Below are positions 1 through 11,482 of a stretch of DNA of 64,000 nt, one piece after another. The stretch comes from Kutzneria chonburiensis (GTDB lineage: Bacteria; Actinomycetota; Actinomycetes; Mycobacteriales; Pseudonocardiaceae), in the NCBI RefSeq assembly GCF_028622115.1, contig NZ_CP097263.1, positions 7,812,001 through 7,876,000 on the forward strand, in the 5' to 3' direction. The translations under genes and the position numbers were made by a program. The first letter of the stretch is position 1. Each line of letters opens with the position of its first letter. The notes under the pieces were generated by a model that saw nothing but the letters and a program-made list of their open reading frames with translations, made no database searches and was not told the DNA's origin.

Positions 1-2478
1 CTGGGGATGGTTGCCCAGCGAGCGCTCCGCGATGGGGTCGTACTCCTCGGGCAGCAGCCCGGTCGGACCGGCGCAGTCGACGAGCTGCGCGAACAGCTCC
101 TCGGCCTCGGTGCGCCGGCCGGACATGAGGTACGCCTCGATCATCCACGCCGCGCAGAGATGGAAACCGCCCTCGTCGCCCGGCAGGCCGTCGTCGCGGT
201 GGTAGCGGTAGACGGTCGACCCGGAGCGCAGCTCGGCCTCGATCGCGGTGACCGTGGACTGGAAGCGCTCGTCGGTCGGGTCGATCAGGCCGGTCAGGCC
301 GACGTGCAGCGAAGCGGCGTCGAGGTCGGTGCCGTCGTAGGCGGTGGTGAAGGAGCCGACCTCCTCGTTCCAGCCGTTCTTCAGCACGTCGGTGGCGATG
401 GCCTCACGCAGCGCCGGCCAGGACGGGTCGAGCTCACGCCCGTAGCCCTCGGCCAGCCGGATCGCCCGGTCGATGGTCATCCAGCACATGACCTTCGAGT
501 AGACGTTGTGCCGCGGTGCGTGCCGCTCTTCCCAGATGCCGTGGTCGGGCTCGTGCCACCGGCGCGACACGGCCTCGGCCATGGCCTGCACCATGCGCCA
601 GTCGTCGTCGGTGAGCTTGCCCCGCGCCTCGGTCAGCTGGGCGACGAGGTCGACCACCGGGCCGAACACGTCCAGCTGCACCTGCTGGTTGGCCAGGTTG
701 CCGACGCGCACCGGCCGCGAGCCGGCATAGCCGGGCAGCGTGTCGATGACGGCCTCGGGACCGAGCGTGGTGCCGTGCAGCGTGTACAGCGGGTGCAGCC
801 GCTCCGGACCGGGCAGCGTGTCCAGCACGCGGTGCACCCAGCCGAGGTAGGCCTCGGCCTCGCTGGTGGAACCCAGCGACACCAGGGCCTGCGCGGTCAG
901 CGCCGCGTCACGCAGCCAGCAGTAGCGGTAGTCCCAGTTGCGGACGCCGCCGATCTCCTCGGGCAGCGACGTGGTGGCCGCGGCCATGATCGAGCCGGTC
1001 TCGGAGTGCACGAGCCCGCGCAGCGTGAGCGCCGAGCGGACCACGAGCTCCTTCTCCACCGGCGGCACGGTGAGCGTCTCCACCCACTCCGACCAGTACC
1101 GGCCGCTGCGGGCCCGCCGCTCCGACTCGCTGACCGGGTTGGGCGACAGGTCGTCGGTGCCGCAGCGCAGCTCCAGCACGACCGGGGCGTCGGGGCCGGG
1201 CGAGACGATGGCGGTCGCCGTCTCGTGCTGGCCGTCCGAGCTGATCTCCCAGGTCACGCCGGGGGAGCGCAGCACGATCGGGTCGCTGGTGCCGACCACG
1301 CGCAGGCCGTCCTCCTCGGCGACCAGGGCCACCGGCACCTGCCCGAACTCGGGTCGCGGCGCGAACTCGATCTTCGCGGTGGTCGCGCCGGAGATGACCC
1401 GGGTCAGGTCGGTGCGGTGCGGCGCGCTGTAGTGGTCCAGGTAGTCCGTGACCAGCAGCCGCGACCAGCGCGTCTCCACGGTCATCGTGTTCGGCAGGTA
1501 GCGCTGACCCAGCGGCAGGCCGTTGCGCTCCGGCTTGATCGAGAACACGCCCGCGCCGGGACCGCCGAGCAGGTCGGCGAACACCGCGGCCGAGTCCGGC
1601 TCCGGGTGGCACAGCCAGGTGATCTTGGCGTCCGGCGTCACCAGGGCCACCGAACGCTCGTTGGCCAGCATCGACAGCCGCTCGATCGGCGGCGCCTGCT
1701 CGCCGTAGAGCCAGGTCCGGCGCTCTTCCAGCAGGAAGGCCAGCACGGTGGCCACGGCGACCGTGTCGGTGATCTTGTAGCCGGCCAGGGTCTCGCCGTC
1801 GCCGACGTGGATGCCCAGGTCGGGGCCGGTGAGCCGGGCGAACGCCTTCTCGTCGGTGACGTCGTCGCCGATGAACACGGCGGCGGTCGCGCCGACCTGG
1901 TGGCGCAGCACGTCCAGGGCGTGGCCCTTGTCGGTCTGCACCACGGCCAGCTCGATCACCGCTTTGCCTTCGGTGACCTGCACGCCGTCCCAGGTCGCCG
2001 GGCCGGAGCGGACCTCGGCCAGCACCCGCTCGCCGATGTCGGCGGCGGCGCGGCGCACGTGCACCGCGATGCTGGCCGGCTTGGACTCGAGGTGCACGCC
2101 CTCGGCGTCCGCGACCAGTTCCTCCAGGGTCTGCTCGATGCGGCGGTGCAGCGCCTTGGCCTCGGCGTCCAGCGCGTGCACGAAGCCCACGTCGAACTCG
2201 GAGCCGTGGCTGCCGACCAGGTGCACTTCACCGGGCAGGCGCGACAGTGTCGCAAGGTCGCGCAACGCGCGACCACTGATCACCGCCGCGGTGGTCTCGT
2301 GGAGTCCGGCCAGCGAACGCAGCGCACCGACCGACTCGGTGGACGGTCGGGCTTGCTCGGGGTCGGAAACGATCGGGGCGAGCGTTCCGTCGTAGTCACA
2401 CGCGACGAGCAGCCGCGGCGTTCGTGCGAGCTGCACGATGGCGCGACGGAGCTCCGCGGGGAGGGCCTCGGCGGTCAA
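1..2478 (-). CDS. Trehalose-6-phosphatase / GH15 hydrolase fusion (3' end outside window)
   Basis: Two-domain protein, at least 826 residues, running off the left edge. The N-terminal about 240 residues are an OtsB-type HAD phosphatase: the nucleophile motif DYDGTLAP lies at residues 28-35. From about residue 260 it is a GH15 (glucoamylase/trehalase) enzyme: RNWDYRYCWLRD at about 513-524, the GIWEE catalytic-acid motif at about 646 and the C-terminal GLLPEEYDP motif near 808, so only a few dozen residues are missing. The start is TTG at 2478 because a GGAGGAGG ribosome site sits 5-6 bases upstream and no ATG/GTG fits. It lies 70 bp after otsA in the same direction, so the phosphatase completes trehalose synthesis. 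What the GH15 half cleaves (trehalose or an alpha-glucan) cannot be told from sequence. Confidence 0.9.
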   Translation of the reverse strand, partial: MTAEALPAELRRAIVQLARTPRLLVACDYDGTLAPIVSDPEQARPSTESVGALRSLAGLHETTAAVISGRALRDLATLSRLPGEVHLVGSHGSEFDVGFVHALDAEAKALHRRIEQTLEELVADAEGVHLESKPASIAVHVRRAAADIGERVLAEVRSGPATWDGVQVTEGKAVIELAVVQTDKGHALDVLRHQVGATAAVFIGDDVTDEKAFARLTGPDLGIHVGDGETLAGYKITDTVAVATVLAFLLEERRTWLYGEQAPPIERLSMLANERSVALVTPDAKITWLCHPEPDSAAVFADLLGGPGAGVFSIKPERNGLPLGQRYLPNTMTVETRWSRLLVTDYLDHYSAPHRTDLTRVISGATTAKIEFAPRPEFGQVPVALVAEEDGLRVVGTSDPIVLRSPGVTWEISSDGQHETATAIVSPGPDAPVVLELRCGTDDLSPNPVSESERRARSGRYWSEWVETLTVPPVEKELVVRSALTLRGLVHSETGSIMAAATTSLPEEIGGVRNWDYRYCWLRDAALTAQALVSLGSTSEAEAYLGWVHRVLDTLPGPERLHPLYTLHGTTLGPEAVIDTLPGYAGSRPVRVGNLANQQVQLDVFGPVVDLVAQLTEARGKLTDDDWRMVQAMAEAVSRRWHEPDHGIWEERHAPRHNVYSKVMCWMTIDRAIRLAEGYGRELDPSWPALREAIATDVLKNGWNEEVGSFTTAYDGTDLDAASLHVGLTGLIDPTDERFQSTVTAIEAELRSGSTVYRYHRDDGLPGDEGGFHLCAAWMIEAYLMSGRRTEAEELFAQLVDCAGPTGLLPEEYDPIAERSLGNHPQ

Positions 2479-2548
2479 CGCGCCTCCTCCTCAGGCTTTC
2501 GGGGGATTCGGGGTATTCAAGTGTGGGCCACACCGGTCGTGAATTGGG

Positions 2549-3976
2549 TCAGTTCGGCGACGCGGATCCGAGAGCCTCGAGGAACGACCGCGCCCAGCGG
2601 TCGACGTCATGGGTCAGGACCTGACGGCGCAGAGCGCGCATCCTACGGCGACCCTCGGCCGGATCCACGGTGAGGGCGGCGTACAACGAGTTCTTCACAC
2701 CGTCCAGGTCGTGCGGGTTGACGAGGAACGCGCTGGTGAGCTCCGACGCCGCGCCGGCGAACTCGCTGAGGACCAGTGCCCCGCCGAGGTCGTATCGGCA
2801 GGCCACGTACTCCTTGCAGACCAAATTCATACCATCTCGGACAGGCGTCACGACCATCACGTCCGCCGCGCTCATGAACGCGCACAGTTCCCGCCGGTCC
2901 ACCGATTGGTGCAAATAGTGCACGGCAGGGTGACCGACCCGGGCGAACTCGCCATTGATTCGGCCAACCACCTGTTCGATCTCGCCGCGCATCTGTTTGT
3001 AGTGCTCGACGCGTTCCCGGCTCGGCGTGGCCAGCTGCACCATCACCGTGTCCTCCGCAGTGATGCGCTCCTCGGCCAGCAGCTCGTGCAGGGCGTGCAG
3101 CCGCACGTCGATGCCCTTGGTGTAGTCGAGCCGGTCGACCCCGAGCATGATCCGTTTGGGGTTGCCCAGCTCCTCGCGGATCTGCTTGGCCCGGGCCTGG
3201 GTCTCCCGGCTGCGGGCGATCGCGTCCAGGCCGGCGGCGTCGATGGAGATCGGGAAGGCGCCGACCCGGACCGTGCGGTCACCCACCTGAACGACACCCG
3301 GACGGGTACGCACGCCGACCGCGCCGCGGCTGGGCTCCAGCCCGACCAGCCGGCGGGCCAGCCACAGGAAGTTCTGCGCGCCGCCCGGCCGATGGAAGCC
3401 GACCAGGTCGGCGCCGAGCAGGCCGCGGATGATCTCGGTCCGCCACGGCAGCTGCATGAACAGCTCGACCGGCGGGAACGGGATGTGCAGGAAGAAGCCG
3501 ATCCGCAGGTCGGGACGCTGTTCACGGAGCAGCTGCGGCACCAGTTGGAGCTGGTAGTCCTGCACCCACACGGTCGCGCCCTTGGCCGCGATGGACGCGC
3601 AGGCGTCGGCGAACCGCCGGTTGACCTTGACGTAGCTCTCCCACCAGGACCGGTCGAACACCGGCGGGGCCACCACGTCGTGGTAGAGCGGCCACAACGT
3701 GCCGTTGGAGAAGCCTTCGTAGTAGTCGCGGACCTCGGCGGCCGACAGGCCGACCGGGTGCAGCCGCAGGCCCTCCTCCTCGAACGCCTCCACCTCGGCG
3801 TCGGCGATGCCGGGCCAGCCGACCCAGGCGCCGCTGCGCGACCGCAGGAACGGTTCGAGCGCGGTGACCAGGCCGCCGGGGCTGTGTTTCCAGCGCTGGG
3901 TGCCGTCCTCCATGCGTTCCAGGTCGACCGGAAGCCGGTTGGCGACGACGATGAAATCCGAGCCACTGGTGCTCAA
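2549..3976 (-). CDS. otsA: Alpha,alpha-trehalose-phosphate synthase (GT20)
   Basis: 475-residue retaining glycosyltransferase of family GT20 that makes trehalose 6-phosphate from a nucleotide-glucose and glucose 6-phosphate in the cytoplasm. Visible family motifs are NRLPV (13-17), SPGGLV (32-37), the acceptor-loop motif [11 protein letters not shown], the donor-binding [12 protein letters not shown] and [15 protein letters not shown] near the C-terminus. The usual VHDYHLQL motif reads VQDYQLQL here. Length is normal for bacterial OtsA. It is the first gene of a two-gene operon with the OtsB-GH15 fusion 70 bp downstream, giving synthesis and dephosphorylation from one transcript. Confidence 0.95.
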   Translation of the reverse strand: MSTSGSDFIVVANRLPVDLERMEDGTQRWKHSPGGLVTALEPFLRSRSGAWVGWPGIADAEVEAFEEEGLRLHPVGLSAAEVRDYYEGFSNGTLWPLYHDVVAPPVFDRSWWESYVKVNRRFADACASIAAKGATVWVQDYQLQLVPQLLREQRPDLRIGFFLHIPFPPVELFMQLPWRTEIIRGLLGADLVGFHRPGGAQNFLWLARRLVGLEPSRGAVGVRTRPGVVQVGDRTVRVGAFPISIDAAGLDAIARSRETQARAKQIREELGNPKRIMLGVDRLDYTKGIDVRLHALHELLAEERITAEDTVMVQLATPSRERVEHYKQMRGEIEQVVGRINGEFARVGHPAVHYLHQSVDRRELCAFMSAADVMVVTPVRDGMNLVCKEYVACRYDLGGALVLSEFAGAASELTSAFLVNPHDLDGVKNSLYAALTVDPAEGRRRMRALRRQVLTHDVDRWARSFLEALGSASPN

Positions 3977-4128
3977 CGGGGTGACGCCTCCTCGACAGGT
4001 GCTCGCGGTGCGGCCTTCCGAGGCTAACCAGCTTCGGCCGAAGGCGCGTCCTGCCGACGGGGCTACCCGCAGTGGCGACCGTCACCCGGGCCTGGAGGTG
4101 TACGGGCCAAGGGACCTGGGAAACCGGC

Positions 4129-5508
4129 TCAGGAATCGGCGGAACGCAGGCGTCGTTCCAGCCGGCCGAGGCGGGTTCGGACCGGGTGGGCCAGGAATTC
4201 GCCGAGCACCATGCCGGCGGCCAGCGCCAGCCCGATGCCCATGGCCAGCACGAGCGTGGACAGGCCGGCCACGTCGCCTTGCACCGTCAACTGGTACAGC
4301 CCGCGATACGTGGTGAGACCGGGCAGCAGCGGCGTGAGACCGGAGATCCCCACCACCAGCGGCGGCACCCTCAGCCGTCGCGCCAGCAGCTGGCCGCAGA
4401 AGCCGATCAGCACGGCGGCCAGCGCGGAACCGGTCAGCACGTCGGCGCCGGCGGCCTGGAGCGTGCTGTACGCGCCGACGCCCATCGCGCTGGCGATGCC
4501 GGCGACGAGCAGCGCCCGGGGCTGGCCGTAGCTGGCCAACGCGAAGAACACCGCGGCGGCCGCACCGGTGACGATCTGGATCGGCACCGTGCCGAAGCTC
4601 AGCGGGGACACCGGGGCCAGCGTGGAGCCGATGCCGAAGTGCACGCCGATGCGTAGCGCGAAGGCGACGCCGGTGATCAGGCCGACCGACATCAGCAGCG
4701 TCTCCATGGTGCGGCCCGACGCCGTGACGTTGTAGCCGTTGATCGCGTCCTGCACCGAGCTGACCACCGACAGCCCGGACAGCAGCACCACGATCCCGGC
4801 CGCGACCACCAGGGACAGCTGGTTGGGCGGCACCAGGCCGGTGGCCGTGGCGATCAGCGCCCCGGCCGCGCCGAGCGCGCCGCCGACCACCTGCTGGAAG
4901 AAGAACGGCAGGTTGAACCGGTTGAGGATGCGGCCGACGCGGTCCACCGCCGCCGTCACCACCGCCGCGACCAGCGCCATCATCGGGCCGCCGCCGAGCA
5001 GCAGGGCCACCGAAGCCGCCATCGCCGCCCACGCCATCGTGGCCAGCCAGCGCGGGTACGGGTGCTGGGCGGCACTGATCGCGTCCAGTTCGGTCGACGC
5101 CTCCTCGGCCGTCACGCGGCCGGCGATCACCCGGCGGACCAGGGCTTCCAGGCCGGCCAGGCGGGTGTAGTCGAGGCCGCGGGAACGGACCACGCGCATG
5201 GACATCACCGGCGACGCGGCGGTGCCGCGATGGCAGCAGACGGAGATCGAGATGAACGTCACATCGACCTCGCAGCGGGGCAAACCGTAGGCCGAAGTCA
5301 CCTGCACGAGCGTCGACGCCACGTCCGCGGCGGCCGCGCCGCTGGCCAACTGGACCTCGCCGATGCGCAGCGCGAGATCCAGCACGAGGTTCACCGTCGC
5401 GTCCGACGGCAGCTCGGGGCCTACTTCCACGCCCGTCGCCGCCGTCGCCGGCACCGCCAGCCGCCGCCGTCGCCAGAAGTTCGCCCGCGTCCCCCGGGTC
5501 TGCCGCAC
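4129..5508 (-). CDS. ThrE-like threonine/serine exporter family membrane protein
   Basis: 459-residue protein with a cytoplasmic N-terminal domain (about residues 1-150) followed by about ten hydrophobic segments, the architecture of the ThrE (DUF1212/DUF3815) family, which exports threonine and serine in corynebacteria. Frame-open sequence extends upstream to 6036 and across a tRNA gene, but the start is set at GTG 5508 because an AGGAGGA ribosome site lies 7 bases upstream and the conserved region begins soon after. It is a single gene. Substrate is inferred from family only. A threonine tRNA gene is divergently placed about 275 bp upstream, probably by chance. Confidence 0.85.
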   Translation of the reverse strand: MRQTRGTRANFWRRRRLAVPATAATGVEVGPELPSDATVNLVLDLALRIGEVQLASGAAAADVASTLVQVTSAYGLPRCEVDVTFISISVCCHRGTAASPVMSMRVVRSRGLDYTRLAGLEALVRRVIAGRVTAEEASTELDAISAAQHPYPRWLATMAWAAMAASVALLLGGGPMMALVAAVVTAAVDRVGRILNRFNLPFFFQQVVGGALGAAGALIATATGLVPPNQLSLVVAAGIVVLLSGLSVVSSVQDAINGYNVTASGRTMETLLMSVGLITGVAFALRIGVHFGIGSTLAPVSPLSFGTVPIQIVTGAAAAVFFALASYGQPRALLVAGIASAMGVGAYSTLQAAGADVLTGSALAAVLIGFCGQLLARRLRVPPLVVGISGLTPLLPGLTTYRGLYQLTVQGDVAGLSTLVLAMGIGLALAAGMVLGEFLAHPVRTRLGRLERRLRSADS

Positions 5509-5783
5509 TGCTCGTTCCTCCTCGATCGTCCGTACGCAGGATCGGTCCCGTTCACCCAACCGTTGCAAGGGCGTGGACGTGGTCTCCGACACGCTCCGCC
5601 GGGTTACCCCGATCGGCGGACCGCGACCACCCATGGTGCCCGTCGCTTCCGCCCTGGTCAGCGGCGGTACGCGCCACCCGAGCGGCTGAGGCGACGTCCA
5701 GAAGGAGGAACGCGGTTCTACCCTGAGCAGACCAGAACACACAGGTGATGCCAGCGTGAGGTGTTTACGATGAGCGCGGCCGT

Positions 5784-5859
5784 GCCGGCGTAGCTCAATT
5801 GGCAGAGCACTCGCCTTGTAAGCGAGGGGTTGCGGGTTCAAGTCCCGCCGCCGGCTCCA
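5784..5859 (+). tRNA. tRNA-Thr (anticodon UGU)
   Basis: Complete cloverleaf: 7-bp acceptor stem GCCGGCG/CGCCGGC (5784-5790 with 5849-5855), D arm, 5-bp anticodon stem CTCGC/GCGAG around the loop CTTGTAA with anticodon TGT at 5817-5819, T arm GCGGG-TTCAAGT-CCCGC, discriminator T and an encoded CCA (5857-5859). It reads ACA codons. Confidence 0.97.
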
Positions 5860-6036
5860 CCCCACTCCATCTGATCTCCTTCCCCGCGCGCGGTCGTCCG
5901 ACCTCGGCCGCGGGTTGCGCCGAAAATTCCGTTCTGCACCTAGGGGTGCTGCTGGCCGACAAGTCTGGTGTGGGCGATTTGGGCCGTGCCAAGGTCTCCG
6001 GCGAGTCGGGACAGTGCCCAGTGCAGGGGAAAGCAC

Positions 6037-8259
6037 ATGCCGCTCGCCAGGATTGGCATGCTCGTGGCCGCGGTCGCCGCGGCGTCTTCGTTAGCGGTTC
6101 CGGCGGCGCAGGCGGCGCCGCAACGGACATCGGGACTCGGGTTCACGGTGGTGAGCCCCAGTCGAGTGCAAGACACCAGGATCCCGGCGAATGGTCGCAG
6201 CACCTTCGCGGTGCCGCAGGTGCCGGACGACGCGGTGGCGGTGCTGGTCAACGTGACCGGGGCGAACCCGGACGGGCCGACGACGCTCAGCCTGCCGGCG
6301 CTCGGCGAGCCGACGGTGAACCTCCGGGCCGGCGAGACCAGGGCGAACCTGGCGGTGGTGCCGATCGGCAACCACAGCCTCACCGTGGCGGCCGGCCCGA
6401 ACGCGGTGGAGGCGGTGATCGACCTCGCCGGCTACTACTCGGCCAACGGCACGGCGAAGTACACGCCGCTCAACCCGCAGCGAGTCATGGACGCCACCCC
6501 GGTCGGGCCGGACGGGACGATCACGCTCGACCTGTCGGCGCAGGTCCCGGCGGGTGCGACGGCGGTGACCTTCAACCTGACGGCCGCGAATGCGACGGCG
6601 TCGAGCGCTGTCACGGCATACGCCGCCGGCCAGCCGAAGCCGTCGACGGCCAACCTCACCGCGACGCCGGGGGAGGACACGCCGAACCTGGTGACCGTGG
6701 GCCTGAGCGCCGACCGCAAGGTGACGCTGGCCAACGCGGCCGGCACGGTGGACCTGAGCGCGGACCTGGCCGGCTACTACTCGCCGCAATCCACGCAGGC
6801 CTTCTACCCGGTGTCCCAACTGCGGGTGCTCGACACTCGCAGCTGGGACGGCAAACCGCGTGATCCGATCACCGAAGGCGCGGAACACCGCCTCGATCTG
6901 AGCGGCTGGCTACCCGCTGGCGCGACGGCGGCGGTAGTCAACCTGACCGCCACCAACGTTTCCGTCGCGACGTACGTCAGCGCGCACCCGGCCGATCAGC
7001 AGCGGCCGTCGGCCCGCACGATCAGCGCGACTCCCGGCCGGACCGTGGAGAACCTGGCCGTCATAGCGGTGAGCGCGGACCGTGCGCTCGACCTCTACAA
7101 CTTCCACGGCCAGGTCGACGTGCTCGCCGAGATCGCCGGCTACTTCGCGCCCGCGCGGACGGCCTGCCAGCGCGGCTGTGTGTACGGCTTCGGCACCAAC
7201 TCCGACGGCCAGGCCGGCAACGGCACCGTCGGCGGCATCACCGCGGCCGCCGCGGTGTACGGCCTCGACTCCGTCGTCGCGGTGAGCGACTACGGCCCCA
7301 CCCGCTATGCCGTGCGCTCCGACGGCTCGGTGTGGGCCTGGGGCTGGAGCGCGAAGGGCGCGCTGGGCGCCGGGCCGGTGGGGTCGGGCGACGTACAGGG
7401 CTCGCCCACGTACCGCAGCTACGCGCCGTTCCCGGTGAAGATTCCCGGGCTGTCGAACATCGTCGCGGTGTCGGCGCAGGTGGCGCTGCGCGCCGACGGC
7501 ACGGTGTGGGTGTGGGGCCAGAACGCCTACAAGCACCTGGGCCCGGGCTTCCCGCACGGCCAGTACGACACGCCGGTCCAGGTCACCGAGCTGAACCACG
7601 TCGTGGCGATCGCCGGCGACCTCGACCACACGTACGCGGTCAAGGCCGATGGCACGGTGTGGAGCTGGGGCTGGAACAAGGCGGGCGAGCTCGGTAACGG
7701 CACCATCGGCACGGACTGTGAGAGCAAGGCCGGCGACGGCGACCAGCAGCCGAACTGCGCGGCCGGGATTCCGGTGCGGGTCAAGGGACTCGGCAACGTC
7801 ACGAAGATCGCGCCAGGTCTCGCCGTGAGGTCCGACGGCAGCTTGTGGCAGTGGGGTCCGCGCGACACCGACCGTCAGGACAACGCGCCGGTGCGGGTGC
7901 CGGGCGTGAGCAACGCCCGGGCGGTGGCGGCAGGGGGCTCCAACTACGTGCTGCGCGCCGACGGCACAGTGTGGGCCTGGGGCTTCGGCTGGAACGGCAG
8001 TCTTGGCGACGGCACCGAACATACGTCCTATGTGGACAGTCCGGTCAAGGTGAAGAACCTGGCTGGCGTGCGGGCGATCGGGGCCGGCGTCCTCAGCGGC
8101 TACGCCGTGACCTCGGACGGCAAGGAATACGCCTGGGGCGGCGGCCAGGACGGCCTGCTCGGCGACGGCAATGAGCGCGCCAAGAGCCTTGTGCCGGTAC
8201 CGGTTCCCGGCGTGAGCGGCGCTACGGGCCTGGGCAGCAACGGTTACGCGATCGCCTGA
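6037..8259 (+). CDS. Secreted protein: three 'RVxDTR' beta-domains plus seven RCC1 repeats
   Basis: 740-residue exported protein. A signal peptide ends near AQA (about residue 26). Residues about 30-370 hold three tandem beta-rich repeats, each opening with a form of RVQDTR/RVMDAT/RVLDTR and closing with LAGYYS or IAGYFA; this module is common on actinobacterial cell-wall and exoenzyme proteins. Residues about 370-740 carry seven RCC1-type blades, visible as GFGTNSDGQAGNG, WAWGWSAKGALG, VWGQNAYKHLG, WSWGWNKAGELGNG, WQWGPRD, WAWGFGWNGSLGDG and YAWGGGQDGLLGDG, enough for a full seven-bladed propeller. ATG 6037 follows AGGGGA; the frame is open further upstream but without a ribosome site. No catalytic motif is seen, so binding or adhesion is the likely role. 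The 3' end overlaps the convergent lysR gene by 16 bp. Confidence 0.88.
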   Translation: MPLARIGMLVAAVAAASSLAVPAAQAAPQRTSGLGFTVVSPSRVQDTRIPANGRSTFAVPQVPDDAVAVLVNVTGANPDGPTTLSLPALGEPTVNLRAGETRANLAVVPIGNHSLTVAAGPNAVEAVIDLAGYYSANGTAKYTPLNPQRVMDATPVGPDGTITLDLSAQVPAGATAVTFNLTAANATASSAVTAYAAGQPKPSTANLTATPGEDTPNLVTVGLSADRKVTLANAAGTVDLSADLAGYYSPQSTQAFYPVSQLRVLDTRSWDGKPRDPITEGAEHRLDLSGWLPAGATAAVVNLTATNVSVATYVSAHPADQQRPSARTISATPGRTVENLAVIAVSADRALDLYNFHGQVDVLAEIAGYFAPARTACQRGCVYGFGTNSDGQAGNGTVGGITAAAAVYGLDSVVAVSDYGPTRYAVRSDGSVWAWGWSAKGALGAGPVGSGDVQGSPTYRSYAPFPVKIPGLSNIVAVSAQVALRADGTVWVWGQNAYKHLGPGFPHGQYDTPVQVTELNHVVAIAGDLDHTYAVKADGTVWSWGWNKAGELGNGTIGTDCESKAGDGDQQPNCAAGIPVRVKGLGNVTKIAPGLAVRSDGSLWQWGPRDTDRQDNAPVRVPGVSNARAVAAGGSNYVLRADGTVWAWGFGWNGSLGDGTEHTSYVDSPVKVKNLAGVRAIGAGVLSGYAVTSDGKEYAWGGGQDGLLGDGNERAKSLVPVPVPGVSGATGLGSNGYAIA

Positions 8260-9127
8260 CCGCGCACCAGGGCGGCGAGGACCAGCCGGATCAGCGGATG
8301 GTCCTCGCTTCCCTTGCGCACAGCGGCGAACACCCGGCGCAGCGACTGATTCCCCTTGACGGGAACGGCCACCGCGCCGGGCTTTTCGGTGAAGGCGTTA
8401 CGTGGCACCAAAGCCACGCCGGCACCAGCGGCGACCAGGGCCACGATGGCGCTGAAGTCGTCGGAGGTGTGTCGGATCCGCGCGTCCGGACAGGCCAGTA
8501 AAAGCACGTCACGGCAAGGGTTTCCGGGTAGCGGGGCGATCCAGTCCTCGTCGGCGAGTGTGCTGACATCCACTTCGGACCGATCGGCCAGCTCGTGGTC
8601 TTCGGGCAGCACGACGTCAAAAGGCTCCACGTACAACGGAAAACGCGTCAGCCGGCGGTCGTCGGTCCGCGGCGCGGTCCGGTACTCCTCGGTGATGGCG
8701 ACGTCGATCTCGCCGTCCAGCAGCAATGGCACGCTGGCGTGGCCCTCGGCATCCTGCACGAGCAGCGTCACGTCCGGGGCGCCGGCCCGCAGTGCGGCCA
8801 CGGCCGGCGCGACCACCTGCGTGATGGCCGAGGCGAAGCTGGCCAGCCGGACCGGGCCGCGCACGCCGGCGGTGAACGCCGCCAGCGTGGCCTCGGCCCG
8901 TTCCAACTCGGCCGCCACGGCGTTGGCGTGCACGACCAGCAGTTCGCCGGCCGGCGTCAGCCACACCCGCCGGCCCTTGCGGCGCAGCAGCTGCTGCCCG
9001 GTCTCCGTCTCCAACGCGGCCAACTGCTGCGACACGGCGGACGCCGTCAGATGCAGCGCCAGCCCCGCCGCGGTCACCGTGCCGTGATCGGCCAGTGCCC
9101 GCAGCACCCGCAGCCGTCGAGGATCGA

Positions 9128-9131
<4 letters not shown>
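8244..9131 (-). CDS. LysR-family transcriptional regulator
   Basis: 295-residue regulator with an N-terminal winged helix-turn-helix (residues about 5-62, containing [13 protein letters not shown]) and a LysR substrate-binding domain from about residue 88. Its ATG overlaps the stop codon of kbl (ATGA, 9128-9131), so it is probably translated from the tdh-kbl transcript and is a good candidate to regulate that pathway in response to threonine or a related metabolite; this is inference. Its stop overlaps the end of the convergent RCC1 gene. Confidence 0.92.
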
Positions 9132-10308
<1,177 letters not shown>

Positions 10309-10309
<1 letters not shown>

Positions 10310-11340
10310 CACTTCTCCGTCCAGTCGAGTAGCACCTTGCCGCAGCGGCCGGCCCGTGTCGTGTCGAAGGCCGTCTTGTGCTCGGTGTAGTGGAACTTGT
10401 GGGTGATCACCGGGGCCACGTCGAGGCCGGCCTGGAGCAGCACCGACATCGAGTACCAGGTCTCGAACATCTCCCGGCCGTAGATGCCCTTCAGGTGCAG
10501 CATCTTCAGCACGACCGAGCCCCAGTCCACCGGGAACTCCTTGGCCGGCAGGCCCAGCATGGCGATACGGCCGCCGTGCGACATGTTGGCGATCATTTCC
10601 TGCAACGCGCTGGGCTGGCCGGACATCTCCATGCCGACGTCGAAGCCCTCGGTCATGTTCAGCTGCTTGAAGGCGTCGGCCAGCGTCGACTCGGCCACGT
10701 TCAGGGCCAGGCTCACGCCGACCTTGCGGGCCAGCTCCAGCCGGTGCTCGCTGACGTCGGTGATGACCACGTGGCGGGCGCCGGCGTGCCGGGCGATGGC
10801 CGCGGCCATGATGCCGATCGGGCCGGCGCCGGTGATCAGCACGTCCTCGCCGATGACCGGGAAGGACAGCGCCGTGTGCACCGCGTTGCCCAGCGGGTCG
10901 AAGATCGCCGCCACGTCCAGGTCCACCTCGGTGCGGTGCACCCAGGCGTTCGTCTCGGGCAGCACCGCGTACTGCGCGAACGCCCCGTTGCTGTGCACGC
11001 CGAGGCCGCGGGTGTTGGCGCACAGGTGGCGGCGGCCGGCCTTGCAGTTGCGGCAGGTGCCGCAGACCAGGTGGCCCTCGCCGCTGATCAGGTCGCCGAC
11101 CTTGACGCCCGTGACGTTGCGGCCGGTCTCCACCACCTCGCCGACGAACTCGTGGCCGAGAACCAGCGGCGGCTTCACGTTGCGGGCCGCCCAGTCGTCC
11201 CAGGAGTCGATGTGCAGGTCGGTGCCGCAGATGCCGGTGCGCAGCACCTTCACCGCCACGTCCGCCGGCCCCACCTGCGGGTCCGGCACGTCCGTGAGCT
11301 CGAGACCCGGCGCCGCGTCGACCTTGACCAGTGCCTTCAT
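10309..11340 (-). CDS. tdh: L-threonine 3-dehydrogenase
   Basis: 343-residue zinc-dependent medium-chain dehydrogenase that oxidises L-threonine to 2-amino-3-oxobutanoate with NAD+. Catalytic zinc ligands C38 and H63-E64 (GHEF) are present, as are the structural zinc cysteines C93, C96, C99 and C107, and the nucleotide-binding GAGPIG motif. An in-frame ATG exists 12 codons upstream (11376), but the family begins with MKALVK, so 11340 is chosen; neither has a strong ribosome site. First gene of the tdh-kbl-lysR chain. Confidence 0.95.
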
Positions 11341-11482
11341 GGCCGAAGTCTGACCCCGTGTCGCTGTGCAGTCCATCGCGACTTTCTGAATTCGCTTGTT
11401 AGTGGTATTTAACAGCTCAGGTATCGGCGGCGAGGCCTTGATCCTCGCTGTCCGTTAAGGGGAGAAACGGTGGTTTGTCGAG

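Noticed and set aside
7..2673. An 888-codon open frame on the plus strand
   Set aside because: It is antisense to otsB-GH15, has no recognisable domain and shows the Arg/Gly/His-rich composition of a GC-driven shadow frame. The minus strand has all catalytic motifs in one frame.
5509..5859. tRNA-Thr as an integration site for a mobile element
   Set aside because: No integrase, no duplicated 3' tRNA segment and normal GC on both sides. Its closeness to a threonine-exporter family gene is probably coincidence.
5509..6036. Upstream extension of the ThrE-like frame (to 6036)
   Set aside because: It would translate antisense through the tRNA-Thr gene; the ribosome site and conserved region support GTG 5508.
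10310..11023. Long upstream extension of the kbl frame inside tdh
   Set aside because: It is out of frame within tdh, which is strongly identified; the TGATG junction gives kbl a clear start.
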